Shown piece by piece: positions 34,825 to 43,578 of a DNA stretch of 64,000 bases (the stretch's first letter is position 1; every line of letters starts with the position of its first letter). The stretch lies in contig CAYXLI010000001.1 in the NCBI GenBank assembly GCA_964464925.1, positions 186,001 through 250,000 on the forward strand, in the 5' to 3' direction. Made by a program: the position numbers and the translations under genes. Under the pieces are notes generated by a model. The model did no database searches, was not told where the DNA came from, and was given only the letters and a program-made list of their open reading frames with translations. The stretch is from CAYXLI01 sp964464925. Lineage in GTDB: Bacteria; Acidobacteriota; Terriglobia; Bryobacterales; Bryobacteraceae.

Positions 34825-35691
34825 ATGCGTCTAGTTACATTTCAAACGGGTGAGTCTGTCGAGCCGGGTGTAGTGCTCGCGGGTGACAAGGTTGTCGGAC
34901 TTTCCGGAGCCGGCTATACCAGCATGCTGTCGATCATCGCGGGAGGCAAATCCGCGCTGAAGGAGATCCAGGACTATGTGTCCAACGCACCTGGCAAGCC
35001 GCTCTCTTCGGTTCGGCTCATGGCGCCGCTCACGCGTCCGCCCAAACTGATCTGCATCGGCCTGAACTACCGCGATCATGCGATCGAATCGAAGATGGAG
35101 ATCCCGAAGGTCCCAACGGTCTTCAACAAATTCGCCACCTCCATCATTGGACCGGGCGACAACGTTATCCTGCCGAGCCACTCCGCGAAACCGGACTACG
35201 AAGCGGAATTTGCCGTAGTCATCGGTAAGGGCGGCCGCTATATCTCCGAAGAAAAGTGGCAGGAACACATTTTTGGTTACACCATTATCAACGACGTCAG
35301 CGCTCGTGACTATCAAATGGCTACGACGCAATGGCTGATGGGAAAGACGTTCGACACGTTCGCTCCCATGGGGCCGTGCATCGTTACCGCTGACGAGATC
35401 GCGGACCCGCACGCGCTTGACATTCGCATGACCATCAATGGCGAGGTCCTGCAGAATTCGAACACCCGCGAACTGATCTTCAATATTCCGACGTTGCTGA
35501 AGTATCTCTCCAGCGTTTGCACGTTGGAACCCGGCGACATCATCTCGACTGGCACCCCCGCCGGAGTGGGGCTCGGTTTCAACCCGCCTCGCTGGCTCAA
35601 ACCGGGCGACGAAATGGTTGTCTACGTTGAGGGCATCGGGGAACTGAAGAACCCCTGTGTGGCGGAAGGAAAAGCCGCGCAGGCCTCTTAG
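34825..35691 (+). CDS. Fumarylacetoacetate hydrolase (FAH) family protein
   Basis: 288 residues. FAH fold: GLNYRDHAIESKMEIPKVPT near residue 77, PDYEAEFAVVIGKGGR near 125 (metal-binding Glu residues), and STGTPAGVGLGFNPP at 239. Family members hydrolyse or decarboxylate beta-diketo acids; some act on 2,4-diketo-3-deoxy-L-fuconate. The L-fuconate dehydratase gene lies 1.3 kb away on the other strand, so an L-fucose role is a reasonable guess only. It ends convergent with the DUF218 gene; stop codons overlap. Confidence 0.9.
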   Translation: MRLVTFQTGESVEPGVVLAGDKVVGLSGAGYTSMLSIIAGGKSALKEIQDYVSNAPGKPLSSVRLMAPLTRPPKLICIGLNYRDHAIESKMEIPKVPTVFNKFATSIIGPGDNVILPSHSAKPDYEAEFAVVIGKGGRYISEEKWQEHIFGYTIINDVSARDYQMATTQWLMGKTFDTFAPMGPCIVTADEIADPHALDIRMTINGEVLQNSNTRELIFNIPTLLKYLSSVCTLEPGDIISTGTPAGVGLGFNPPRWLKPGDEMVVYVEGIGELKNPCVAEGKAAQAS

Positions 35692-36323
35692 TAGCTCTGG
35701 TAGAGCGGGCCATTTGGTGCCGGCCGGAATGCCGGCACTCCGGCGTAGGCAGCATGCTCGGTGAACAGCCACCGCCGGAACTCCTGCAGGTCGTTGATTC
35801 GGGCTTTCAGGGGTTCTAATTGGCGCAATCCGGCCCGCTCTTTTTCCATGCGGGCCTCCCAGACCTCCGCTGGCATGGTATCCCGGTCGGGAATGGTCTC
35901 AAAGGTCCACTCGTAGGAGCCTGCCCGATCCAAGCCGAACACCCACCGGAAGATCGCCTCACACCGGCTGGCATGAAACTCGGAGTTGATCACCAAAAGC
36001 CTCTGTGCTTGTAGCGGATCGATGTGAATCAGCTTGCCGAAGTAAGCATTGCCAATGGTGTCCCAAGACATGATCTCGGTCAGGATCTGCGCTGCGGGTA
36101 CGCCGCGATCCAACAGATACCGGGCACCGGCATGCGATTCGAAGATCGGGAATCCATTCTCATCCAGGGGCGGCGGCCGGTGCGTCGTTCCTCCGCTTAA
36201 CAGAATAATGGGTTCGTTTCGTAACTTCTCGATCGCGCGGTCGAGCCGCCGGCTTACCCAGTCCGGGACCTTACCACCCGGGCGCACACCAGCTCCGGGG
36301 ATGAGAATGGCGTCGTAGGGCAT
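35688..36323 (-). CDS. DUF218 (YdcF-like) protein
   Basis: 211 residues from ATG 36323; the longer start at 36401 would overlap the kinase gene by about 70 bp. DUF218 features: DAILIPGAGVRPGG at the N-terminus, ILLSGGTTHRPPP, and RLLVINSEFHASRCEAIF. No signal peptide or TM helix; cytoplasmic. DUF218 proteins include ElyC-like factors and SAM-binding YdcF; the role is uncertain. It follows the kinase gene by 7 bp. Confidence 0.8.
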   Translation of the reverse strand: MPYDAILIPGAGVRPGGKVPDWVSRRLDRAIEKLRNEPIILLSGGTTHRPPPLDENGFPIFESHAGARYLLDRGVPAAQILTEIMSWDTIGNAYFGKLIHIDPLQAQRLLVINSEFHASRCEAIFRWVFGLDRAGSYEWTFETIPDRDTMPAEVWEARMEKERAGLRQLEPLKARINDLQEFRRWLFTEHAAYAGVPAFRPAPNGPLYQSY

Positions 36324-36330
36324 GGAAAGT

Positions 36331-37005
36331 TCAAACCGTGACCAGCAGGCCTGTCTGTGCCTCCAAGGACGCCTTCGATCCCCGCACCTGATTGACGACA
36401 AACCGGACTGATCGCTCCAGCGGTGCGGCTCCGTTCAGAACCAGATGAGCGTAACGAAGAGTTGGCAGGATGTACTGGTCGCACATAGGGCGAACCGTTT
36501 CCCGGTATTGCTTCTCGACCGATTCCTCTGTCCTGCCGCGCTCGCGCACGTCCCGGTATAGCCTACGCTCGAAGCAAACTTCATGATCAGCAGAGATAAA
36601 TACTTTCGTGTGAAGCAGATCCCGCACTTCTTTCCAGTGCAACGCGAACAATCCTTCCACCACCACGAACTCCGAAGGCTCGATGAAATCGAAGGCTCCG
36701 CTGGGCGTGTGGCTCGCAAAATTATAGATCGGCTTGCGAATGGCCGTCCCGGCTGCCAACTCTTGCAACTGCCGGATCAGTAGGCCGGCATCCATGGATT
36801 CCGGAGCGTCGAAATTTACTGCGGCGCGCTCCGCCAAGCTCAAGTGCGACAAGTCCCGGTAATAGGAGTCCAGGGACAACACCGGCGCCCCAAGAACTTC
36901 GGCGACTCTACGCGAAACTTCACTCTTACCGGAACAGGAGGGGCCGGCAATCCCAATTAAATAGGGCTGTGGCGACATGCGTTTCTGTCGGGGGATCCCC
37001 TCCAT
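36331..37005 (-). CDS. udk: Uridine kinase-like P-loop kinase
   Basis: 224 residues. Walker A GIAGPSCSGKS near residue 18, LDSYYRDLSHLSLAERAA and NFDAPESMDAGLL are typical of uridine/cytidine kinases and phosphoribulokinases, and RLYRDVRERGRTEESV fits the lid. ATG 37005 is used; ATG 36978 is also plausible because it starts near the P-loop. Fifteen bp separate it from the L-fuconate dehydratase gene upstream on the same strand. Confidence 0.85.
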   Translation of the reverse strand: MEGIPRQKRMSPQPYLIGIAGPSCSGKSEVSRRVAEVLGAPVLSLDSYYRDLSHLSLAERAAVNFDAPESMDAGLLIRQLQELAAGTAIRKPIYNFASHTPSGAFDFIEPSEFVVVEGLFALHWKEVRDLLHTKVFISADHEVCFERRLYRDVRERGRTEESVEKQYRETVRPMCDQYILPTLRYAHLVLNGAAPLERSVRFVVNQVRGSKASLEAQTGLLVTV

Positions 37006-37020
37006 TGTTGCATGAAAGTG

Positions 37021-38307
37021 TCACCGCCAAGCCGCCCCATTTGGGAATTCGTATTCGTCCAGGCTCTGTGGCTTCATTTCGATCGAATATCCCGGTTTCG
37101 AGGGTGGCATATAGCGACCGTTGCGCATACGTACCGGATCCTGGAAGTGCTCATGTAAGTGATCAACAAATTCCAGTAAGCGATTCTCAAGAGAGGCACT
37201 TACACAAATGTAATCGAAGATGGCAAGATGCTGGACGTACTCACAGAGCCCAACGCCGCCCGCGTGCGGACAGATGGGCACTCCGAACTTCTTCGCCATC
37301 AGCAGTACCGAAAGTATCTCGTTTACGCCTCCCAGGCGGCAGCTATCGATCTGGCAGAAGCGGATCGCCCGCATTTGCAGGAGTTGCTTGAAGAGAACCC
37401 GGTTTTGGCAGTGCTCCCCTGTAGCGACTCCGATGGGTTCAATGGCTCGAGCGATCTCCGCGTGGCCGACCACGTCATCCGGACTCGTCGGCTCCTCGAT
37501 CCACCAGGGGTTGAACCGGGCCAATTTCTTCATATTGCCGATAGCTTCGCCCACGTCCCAGCGCTGGTTGGCGTCCATCATGAGCTTGCGCTCGTCGCCG
37601 ATCTCCTCGCGAATGATCGTACACCGGCGCATGTCGTCTTCCAGGTCGGCACCCACCTTAATCTTGAAATGCGTCCATCCTTCTGCGATGGCATCGCGGC
37701 ATAGCTGGCGCAACTGCTCATCCGAGTAGCCAAGCCAACCGGCTGACGTTGTGTAGGCGGGGTAGCCGTCGCGGAGCATTTCCGATTCCCGCTGCGCCTT
37801 GGTAGCAACGTTCGCCCTCAAAATCGCGAGAGCTTCATTCTTTGTAAGTGCATCGCTAATATAGCGGAAATCGATGCAGCGGACCAGTTCCTCGGGTGTC
37901 AGGTCGGCAAGGAGTTTCCAGACCGGCTTGCCTTCCGCCTTTGCCCACAGATCCCACACCGCATTCACGATTGCGGCGGTGGCCAGGTGGATTACGCCTT
38001 TCTCCGGTCCGACCCAGCGAAGTTGGCTGTCGCCGGTGATCATTCGCCAAAACGCGCCCATGTCGCGGGTGAACTCCTCCAGCGTCTTGCCGATGACCAG
38101 CGTCTTCAGGGCGTGCACAGCGGCTACACACAGTTCGTTGCCGCGGCCGATCGTAAACGTGAGCCCGTGGCCCTCGAGCATTTCGTCGGTCTTCAGGACC
38201 ACATAGGCCGCCGAGTAGTCCGGGTCTACGTTCATAGCGTCGGAACCAATGTGATGGCGGGAGGTAGGAAAGCGGATGTCTCGAACAATTACGTCGCGGA
38301 TTCGCAT
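37021..38307 (-). CDS. fucD: L-fuconate dehydratase (enolase superfamily, ENOSF1-like)
   Basis: 428 residues, normal FucD length. Begins with RDVIVRDIRFPTSRHHIGSD and NVDPDYSAAYVVL, a FucD-type capping domain. Catalytic KxK is in THFKIKVGADL (about residue 222), metal ligands in MDANQRWD, WIEEPTSPDD and GEHCQNRVLFKQ, and the HAGGVGLCEYVQHL segment is near 356. It dehydrates L-fuconate to 2-keto-3-deoxy-L-fuconate. Other L-fucose pathway genes are not obvious except the FAH-family candidate. Confidence 0.93.
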   Translation of the reverse strand: MRIRDVIVRDIRFPTSRHHIGSDAMNVDPDYSAAYVVLKTDEMLEGHGLTFTIGRGNELCVAAVHALKTLVIGKTLEEFTRDMGAFWRMITGDSQLRWVGPEKGVIHLATAAIVNAVWDLWAKAEGKPVWKLLADLTPEELVRCIDFRYISDALTKNEALAILRANVATKAQRESEMLRDGYPAYTTSAGWLGYSDEQLRQLCRDAIAEGWTHFKIKVGADLEDDMRRCTIIREEIGDERKLMMDANQRWDVGEAIGNMKKLARFNPWWIEEPTSPDDVVGHAEIARAIEPIGVATGEHCQNRVLFKQLLQMRAIRFCQIDSCRLGGVNEILSVLLMAKKFGVPICPHAGGVGLCEYVQHLAIFDYICVSASLENRLLEFVDHLHEHFQDPVRMRNGRYMPPSKPGYSIEMKPQSLDEYEFPNGAAWR

Positions 38308-38360
38308 AAGCAGGAATCCGCTATTCTACTGCGCTTTTCAATGCTGTTATTTCGAATGAG

Positions 38361-38921
38361 TTACCGTTTGCTCATCTCGTACACATAAATCTTGTGCGCA
38401 CGATTGTAGGCATCCAGCGTTTCCACGTGTACCGGTTTCCACCCACGTACTTCGAAGTCGTGTGAGACAACGCGTGCCCCGGGTTTCAAGTACTTCTCCA
38501 GATTAGGGCGCAGCTTGTCGTTCGCGCTGGTCTCGAGATAGATGATCACAACGTCGGCCGGGTTCAGGTCCACCTTCATCAGGTCACCCTGGAGGATCGT
38601 TATCTGATCGTCCAGCTTGAGCTTCTTCACCCGATCAGTCGCCTCTTTGACGAGCGGTTCGGAGAGTTCGATGCCGACGGCCTTGGCGCGGTATTTCTGG
38701 GCGGCCGAAATCAAAACGCGTCCGTCCCCGCAGCCGAGATCATACAAGACCTCGCCAGGTTTCAGATTGGCCGCCTCCAGCATGCGGTCTACAATCTGTT
38801 GAGGAGAAGGAACATAGGGCGCCAGACGATTCGTGTAGGTCGGGCGACCACCGAAGCTGGTCTGGGCATACAGAGGTGCGAAACAACTCAACAACCCCGT
38901 CGCGAGAAGTGCAAGGCGCAT
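38361..38921 (-). CDS. Exported class I SAM-dependent methyltransferase-fold protein
   Basis: 186 residues. The first 20 residues form a signal peptide (LALLATGLLSCFAPLYAQ). The rest is a standard methyltransferase core: VLYDLGCGDGRVLISAAQ (residue 57), AVGIELSEPLVKEA, ITILQGDLMKVDL, VVIIYLETSANDKLRP, RVVSHDFEVRGW. SAM is normally cytoplasmic, so an exported methyltransferase is odd; the segment may be a membrane anchor instead. Overlap-level spacing (3 bp) with the preceding exported protein suggests a common role. Confidence 0.85.
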   Translation of the reverse strand: MRLALLATGLLSCFAPLYAQTSFGGRPTYTNRLAPYVPSPQQIVDRMLEAANLKPGEVLYDLGCGDGRVLISAAQKYRAKAVGIELSEPLVKEATDRVKKLKLDDQITILQGDLMKVDLNPADVVIIYLETSANDKLRPNLEKYLKPGARVVSHDFEVRGWKPVHVETLDAYNRAHKIYVYEMSKR

Positions 38922-38924
38922 AGG

Positions 38925-40163
38925 CTATTCCGATGAGGACGATCCGTTCCGCCGTCCCTGTCTTGACTTAGCAATCCGCGATACCATCTCTGACACCGCG
39001 AACCAAAGATCCCTGGGCTTACTTATAGTGTACTCGTAACCCTTCAAAAATTTGACGGCTTTCCCGATCGAGTCGTTCCAAGGGATCTGCTGCGGATACA
39101 GGTTGTAGTTCATATAGAAGACCGGCTGACGCAACTCGCCGATCTGTTTCAGGGAGTCCTGCGGTACGTTTTCTTCCAACATCGCCTTTGGGCCAGCGAA
39201 CACGATTGCGTCGGCACTTTGATCCGCCGATACTTCGCGACGGATCAGATCGGTCAGAAACTCGGTATCGCCGTGCTTCTGGCTCAACCGCGTCAGGTCG
39301 ACCGTACCGAGTTTCAAGGACGTCAGAGCTTCGCCGAGGGCAGGGAAGTCGATACGCTCGCTATTTTCCGCCCGGTATACGATCCGCTGCTCCTGCAGGT
39401 TGAAGGCTACCAGGCTGAACTTTCCGACCCTGGGATCCCGCGAGATGCTGCGGAGGATGGAAACGAGTGCACTGGTATCAAGGGGCTGGAGCGTGGCACT
39501 CTTGCTGTTCTGGGGAGCGAAATTAATCAGCACCTTCAGATTCAACGGAGGCTCGTCCTGAACGCGGAGGACCGGCGGCTCCTCCCGGAACTGTTCGCCA
39601 TCGGCCTGTTGGACGACCTCTGGGGTGATCGCCAGTGCCATGTTCTTGTCCTTCGGAGGAAGTGCCGCCTCGAGGTCCCAATAGGAGGAGCAGACCCGCT
39701 CTGTCCGGTCCCGCATGAGCCAGTCGACGTGGTACTTTCCCTCACCCACGTCAAACGTGCCCTGCAGGTAGGCGTCGCCTTTAGCGTCGTCCTCAATGAC
39801 GGGCACACGCACCTTCTGCGTGAAGTAAACGGGAGTACCTTTCCCATCCTCTGCCACCACCCGGAACAGGATGGTAAGCAGGTTATCTCGGCCAGCGAGG
39901 TCCCGGAGAGGAACGCTGACCTCATATCCTGCGTGAAAACGCAGGTCGAATCCGAGCAGTGCCTTGTTCGAAATTACCGAGCAGGGCAAATCCTTTCTTG
40001 GATCCGGAGTTTCCAGTATGGCCAGATCGGTGGGCATGAGCCGTAAGGTTCCACCCGCATTTCCGGCTTTCATTGTGATCTGTGCCCGAAGCGGCACAAG
40101 TGAACAGGATAAGAGCGCAGACACCACAACCATTCTGCGACTCACAATCAGACGCGCGAACAT
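38925..40163 (-). CDS. Uncharacterised exported protein, VWA-like C-terminal half
   Basis: 412 residues from ATG 40163, which has GGTGGAG nearby and an N-terminal signal peptide (VVVSALLSCSLVPLRAQ); the reading upstream in frame is not supported. Residues about 30-190 form a beta-sandwich-like part (FTQKVRVPVIEDD, DAYLQGTFDVGEGKYHVDWL), and 210-400 resemble a Rossmann-like VWA fold (LKVLINFAPQN, SALVSILRSIS, KFSLVAFNLQEQRIVY) without the MIDAS DxSxS. No family recognised with certainty. Probable promoter at 40225-40252. Confidence 0.7.
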   Translation of the reverse strand: MFARLIVSRRMVVVSALLSCSLVPLRAQITMKAGNAGGTLRLMPTDLAILETPDPRKDLPCSVISNKALLGFDLRFHAGYEVSVPLRDLAGRDNLLTILFRVVAEDGKGTPVYFTQKVRVPVIEDDAKGDAYLQGTFDVGEGKYHVDWLMRDRTERVCSSYWDLEAALPPKDKNMALAITPEVVQQADGEQFREEPPVLRVQDEPPLNLKVLINFAPQNSKSATLQPLDTSALVSILRSISRDPRVGKFSLVAFNLQEQRIVYRAENSERIDFPALGEALTSLKLGTVDLTRLSQKHGDTEFLTDLIRREVSADQSADAIVFAGPKAMLEENVPQDSLKQIGELRQPVFYMNYNLYPQQIPWNDSIGKAVKFLKGYEYTISKPRDLWFAVSEMVSRIAKSRQGRRNGSSSSE

Positions 40164-40224
40164 CGATGCTCCACCCGCAACCCTGCTTCCTAGCGCCTTC
40201 CCCTGGCCTGGAAGCTTAGATCGT

Positions 40225-40252
40225 ATTATGTAACAACTTTTTGAAATGGCAA
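40225..40252 (-). promoter_or_regulatory. Probable promoter upstream of the uncharacterised exported protein
   Basis: Minus strand: TTGCCA (40252-40247), 16-bp spacer, CATAAT (40230-40225), 5/6 matches each. It gives a leader of about 55 nt to ATG 40163. Confidence 0.5.
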
Positions 40253-40387
40253 GCCGCAATTTGTCTGCCTCGCCACTCTTCCGTTCTGTGAGATGCGGAC
40301 GTGATGTTTCCTGTACAAAGAAATCACAGTGTGGTAGTCGAGGAAGGGGTACGCTTCGCTGCACCTTGTGGTACATTTCAGTTATTC

Positions 40388-40885
40388 ATGGCAAGTAGAA
40401 GTGTCAATAAAGTGATCCTCATCGGTCACCTCGGCAAAGATGCCGAGACCCGTTTCACACCTTCAGGAGCCGGCGTAACCAGCTTTTCCGTCGCGACCAA
40501 CCGCCGCTGGAAAGACCAGCAGAGCGGCGAGTGGAAGGACGAAACGAACTGGACCAACGTCGTCGCCTGGCGCATCGACAACCTCGCCCAATACCTGACA
40601 AAGGGTAAGCAGGTTTATGTCGAGGGCCGCCTGCAGACGCGCAGCTATGATGACAAAGACGGCAACAAGCGTTACGTCACCGAAGTAGTGGCGGATGAAG
40701 TGATTCTGCTTAGCGGCGGCGGCCGTGAAGGCTCCGGCGGCGGGATGGACGAATTCTCCCAAGCCCCGGTATCCATGCCCCGAAGCAGCGGCGGCGGACA
40801 GCGCTCTTCCCGGCCGGCCCCGGTCGCCGAGCCCGAACCCTCTGGTTTCGACCCCGGTATCTCTGACGACGACGTACCCTTCTAA
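40388..40885 (+). CDS. ssb: Single-stranded DNA-binding protein
   Basis: 165 residues from ATG 40388 (the reading from 40301 has an N-terminus unlike SSB). OB fold: SVNKVILIGHLGKDAETRFT, NRRWKDQQSGEWKDETNWTN, KGKQVYVEGRLQTRSYDDKD. Gly-rich linker then the acidic tip SDDDVPF that binds partner proteins. Essential for replication and repair. Confidence 0.97.
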   Translation: MASRSVNKVILIGHLGKDAETRFTPSGAGVTSFSVATNRRWKDQQSGEWKDETNWTNVVAWRIDNLAQYLTKGKQVYVEGRLQTRSYDDKDGNKRYVTEVVADEVILLSGGGREGSGGGMDEFSQAPVSMPRSSGGGQRSSRPAPVAEPEPSGFDPGISDDDVPF

Positions 40886-40982
40886 AAAGGGCGCTCGGAT
40901 CTCGTCCACTTAGTCAGAAGCGTAAGCGCGAGTTTTCTTCCCTGACTATTCCAGTGGGCGTGCTATTCTCGGCTCAGGCGGA

Positions 40983-41828
40983 ATGACGTCCCGCAAGCTT
41001 CTCTTCCGGCTCTCGGCCGGAATCTGCTGTCTCACCGCGCTGTACGCGCTTCAGCGCCCATTCCGTGTCTATCACAGCCTGGAGCCGTACGACAACGTGG
41101 AACTCCCTGCGGACTTCGCCGAGCAGACGGAATGGGTGCAAGCGCGGCTGATGTACCCGCAGCACCCGAACGCACGTTTCGCCCGGTTTGCCCGCTTCGG
41201 TAGGGCTACCGACTGGACCCAGGGCGGAACAAGTTGGTCACAGGATTACCCGCGCGCCGACCGTCACTTCGCCGCTGCAGTCCGCCGCCTGACTCGCGTG
41301 CACTCCCGCAGCGTCGAACAACCGGTCAACCTCGATGACGGCGAGGATGTTTACTACTGGCCGTGGCTGGTTGCGGGAGAAATGGGTGATTGGAAGCTGA
41401 CGGAACCACAGACGAAGAAGCTGCGTGATTATCTGCTCCGGGGCGGCTTCCTTTATTTGGATGACTTCTGGGGCACGGAAGAGTGGGGACGCTTTATGGA
41501 GAGCATGCGCCTGGTCTTCCCCGATCGCGAGATCGTCGAGATCCCGGATGCCGACCCGATCTTCCACATGCTCTACAATCTCGATGATCGCTATCAGATC
41601 CCGGGACAGTGGGCTCTTCGCCGGGGTACCACGTATCGGGACGACGGCTCGACACCGCACTGGCGCGGGATCTATGACGACAATGGCCGTCTCATGGTGG
41701 CGATGACGTTCAACAGCGATGTCGGAGACTCGTGGGAATGGGCGGATGATCCTAGCTGGCCTGAAAAGTACTCCGCACTCGGCATTCGCCTAGGCGTAAA
41801 TTTCGTGATGTACGCATTCACGCACTGA
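40983..41828 (+). CDS. DUF4159 domain protein
   Basis: 281 residues. Hydrophobic N-terminal segment (LLFRLSAGICCLTALYAL) then DUF4159 features: WSQDYPRADRHFAAAVRRLT, GGFLYLDDFWGTEEW, VFPDREIVEIPDADPIFHM and DNGRLMVAMTFNSDVGDSWEW. The domain occurs in proteins near MoxR/VWA systems; no function is known. It stands alone here 97 bp after ssb. Confidence 0.8.
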   Translation: MTSRKLLFRLSAGICCLTALYALQRPFRVYHSLEPYDNVELPADFAEQTEWVQARLMYPQHPNARFARFARFGRATDWTQGGTSWSQDYPRADRHFAAAVRRLTRVHSRSVEQPVNLDDGEDVYYWPWLVAGEMGDWKLTEPQTKKLRDYLLRGGFLYLDDFWGTEEWGRFMESMRLVFPDREIVEIPDADPIFHMLYNLDDRYQIPGQWALRRGTTYRDDGSTPHWRGIYDDNGRLMVAMTFNSDVGDSWEWADDPSWPEKYSALGIRLGVNFVMYAFTH

Positions 41829-41874
41829 TGACCGCGCCGAAGTGCCCCGCGCTATCCTACTGAGTTTAGACCAG

Positions 41875-41882
41875 AAGGAGGT
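41875..41882 (+). promoter_or_regulatory. Strong ribosome binding site for a GTG start
   Basis: AAGGAGGT, eight bases before GTG 41891. It decides the GTG start of the DUF2520 gene and marks the beginning of the panBC operon. Confidence 0.85.
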
Positions 41883-41890
41883 CAGATTGA

Positions 41891-42772
41891 GTGCGGACTT
41901 CACAAGTGTCGCCGGTGGCGGTCGGAATCGCCGGATCGGGAAGGCTGGCCCAAGCCCTTGGGCGCCTGCTCGTTCAACGCGGCGAACCCGTCGTGGCTAT
42001 TGCTGGACGTGACCCGATTCGCACGCGGCTAGCAGCGGAGTTTATCGGCAACGACGTTGCGCCCGTCGGATTTTCCGAGTTGCCAGCCAGGGCATCGCGG
42101 TTCCTGATCGCAGTGTCTGATGCTGCCATCGGCGATGTCGCGGATACACTGGCTCCTTGGGTTTCCGGGACCGAAATCGCGCTGCACACGTGCGGGAGCA
42201 GGGGAATAGAGGAACTTCGGACGCTGCATCTTCGAGGCATCGCATGTGGAACCCTGCATCCGTTACAAACTATTTGCAGTCCGGAGCAAGGAGCCGGGGC
42301 ACTGCGGGGGGTGGCATTCGGCATTTCGGGCGATGAGCCGGCCATGGCCTGGGCGGAACAGATCGTCGAGCGGGCGGAAGGTCAACCACTGCGAATCGGG
42401 CCGGCAGAGCGGCCTCTGTATCACGCTGCTGCCGTAATGGCCAGCAACTATCTAGCCGCCCTGATCGATGCCGCGCAGACCTTAATGGCCACCGCGACGT
42501 CTAGCGATCGCGAGGTCGCTCTTCGCGCACTGTCGCCGCTGATTCGCACCGCGGTGGACAATATCTTAGAGAGAGGTCCCGTCGAGGCTCTAACGGGCCC
42601 CATAGAACGGGGAGATACCGGAACGGTGCGGTTGCACCTGGAAGCGTTGAGCTCGGTTCCGCCGCACATGAAGGGTCTCTATTGCAGAGCGGGACTGCAC
42701 ACGGTGGACCTCGCGCAACGGAAAGGACTCGCACCCGGCGCAGCCGAAGAAATGAAGGCGATTCTTAGATGA
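41891..42772 (+). CDS. Rossmann-fold/DUF2520 protein, candidate ketopantoate reductase
   Basis: 293 residues from GTG. NADP-binding Rossmann domain (VGIAGSGRLAQALGRLL near residue 10), CGTLHPLQTICSPEQG near 120, and the helical DUF2520 C-terminal domain (YHAAAVMASNYLAALIDAAQ near 177) as in 6-phosphogluconate-dehydrogenase-like folds. It overlaps panB (ATGA), and panB overlaps panC. Ketopantoate reductase is the missing pantothenate step between PanB and PanC, and no panE/ilvC is nearby, so this may be a non-orthologous PanG-like reductase; the assignment is inference. Confidence 0.8.
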   Translation: MRTSQVSPVAVGIAGSGRLAQALGRLLVQRGEPVVAIAGRDPIRTRLAAEFIGNDVAPVGFSELPARASRFLIAVSDAAIGDVADTLAPWVSGTEIALHTCGSRGIEELRTLHLRGIACGTLHPLQTICSPEQGAGALRGVAFGISGDEPAMAWAEQIVERAEGQPLRIGPAERPLYHAAAVMASNYLAALIDAAQTLMATATSSDREVALRALSPLIRTAVDNILERGPVEALTGPIERGDTGTVRLHLEALSSVPPHMKGLYCRAGLHTVDLAQRKGLAPGAAEEMKAILR

Positions 42773-43578
42773 ACAAAAAGACGAAGCCCATTCGAATCCC
42801 CGATCTGGTGGAGCGGAAAAGCCGCGGTCAGAAAATCACAATGCTGACAGCGTACGACGCGACGATGGCGCGGCTGCTGGATTCTGCAGGCATTGACGCC
42901 ATCCTCGTCGGCGACTCGCTCGGAATGGTGGTGATGGGATGTGAGACGACGATTCCCGTGACGCTCGACATCATGGTGCACCACACCCGCGCGGTTTCGA
43001 AGGGGACGAGAAGAGCCCTGGTCATTGCGGACATGCCCTTTCTCACGTACCAGGTGAGCCTCCAGGAAGCTGTTCGGAACGCGGGACGCCTGATCCAGGA
43101 GGGCGGTGCCGCGGCCGTGAAACTGGAGGGCGGCCGGGCTGTCGCGGATGTGATTTCGCGGCTGGTGGATATCGGAATTCCTGTTATGGGGCATCTTGGC
43201 TTGACTCCGCAATCCGTCCATCAACTCGGCGGATTCCGGCGGCGGTCTTCCTCGGAAGCCGGGCAGATGATGGAAGAAGCCCGCCTCCTCCAGAAAGCCG
43301 GCGCATTCGCCGTTGTGCTCGAGTCGATTCCGGAGGAAACGGCCCGCACAATTACGGAAGAATTATCGATTCCCACGATCGGCATCGGCGCCGGCCCTCA
43401 CTGTGACGGGCAGGTGCTGGTCAGCTACGACGCCTTTGGTCTGTTCCAGGAGTTCGTCCCATCGTTCGTGAAGCGCTATGCCAACGTCGGCGAAACTATG
43501 CTGAGCGCCACGCAGGAGTATATTGCCGACGTGCGAGACGGCCGGTTCCCGCCGGTTCGAAAGGAGAGCGGACAATGA
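42769..43578 (+). CDS. panB: 3-methyl-2-oxobutanoate hydroxymethyltransferase
   Basis: 269 residues. Conserved: KITMLTAYDATMARLLDSAG, DAILVGDSLGMVVMG (metal-binding Asp), VKLEGGR, VMGHLGLTPQSVHQLGGF, IGIGAGPHCDGQVLVSYDAFG. First committed step of pantothenate synthesis. ATGA overlap with the DUF2520 gene and with panC. Confidence 0.96.
   Translation: MNKKTKPIRIPDLVERKSRGQKITMLTAYDATMARLLDSAGIDAILVGDSLGMVVMGCETTIPVTLDIMVHHTRAVSKGTRRALVIADMPFLTYQVSLQEAVRNAGRLIQEGGAAAVKLEGGRAVADVISRLVDIGIPVMGHLGLTPQSVHQLGGFRRRSSSEAGQMMEEARLLQKAGAFAVVLESIPEETARTITEELSIPTIGIGAGPHCDGQVLVSYDAFGLFQEFVPSFVKRYANVGETMLSATQEYIADVRDGRFPPVRKESGQ

Noticed and set aside
34831..35772. Minus-strand frame of 313 codons across the FAH-family gene
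   Set aside because: Antisense to a conserved enzyme; composition typical of a shadow.
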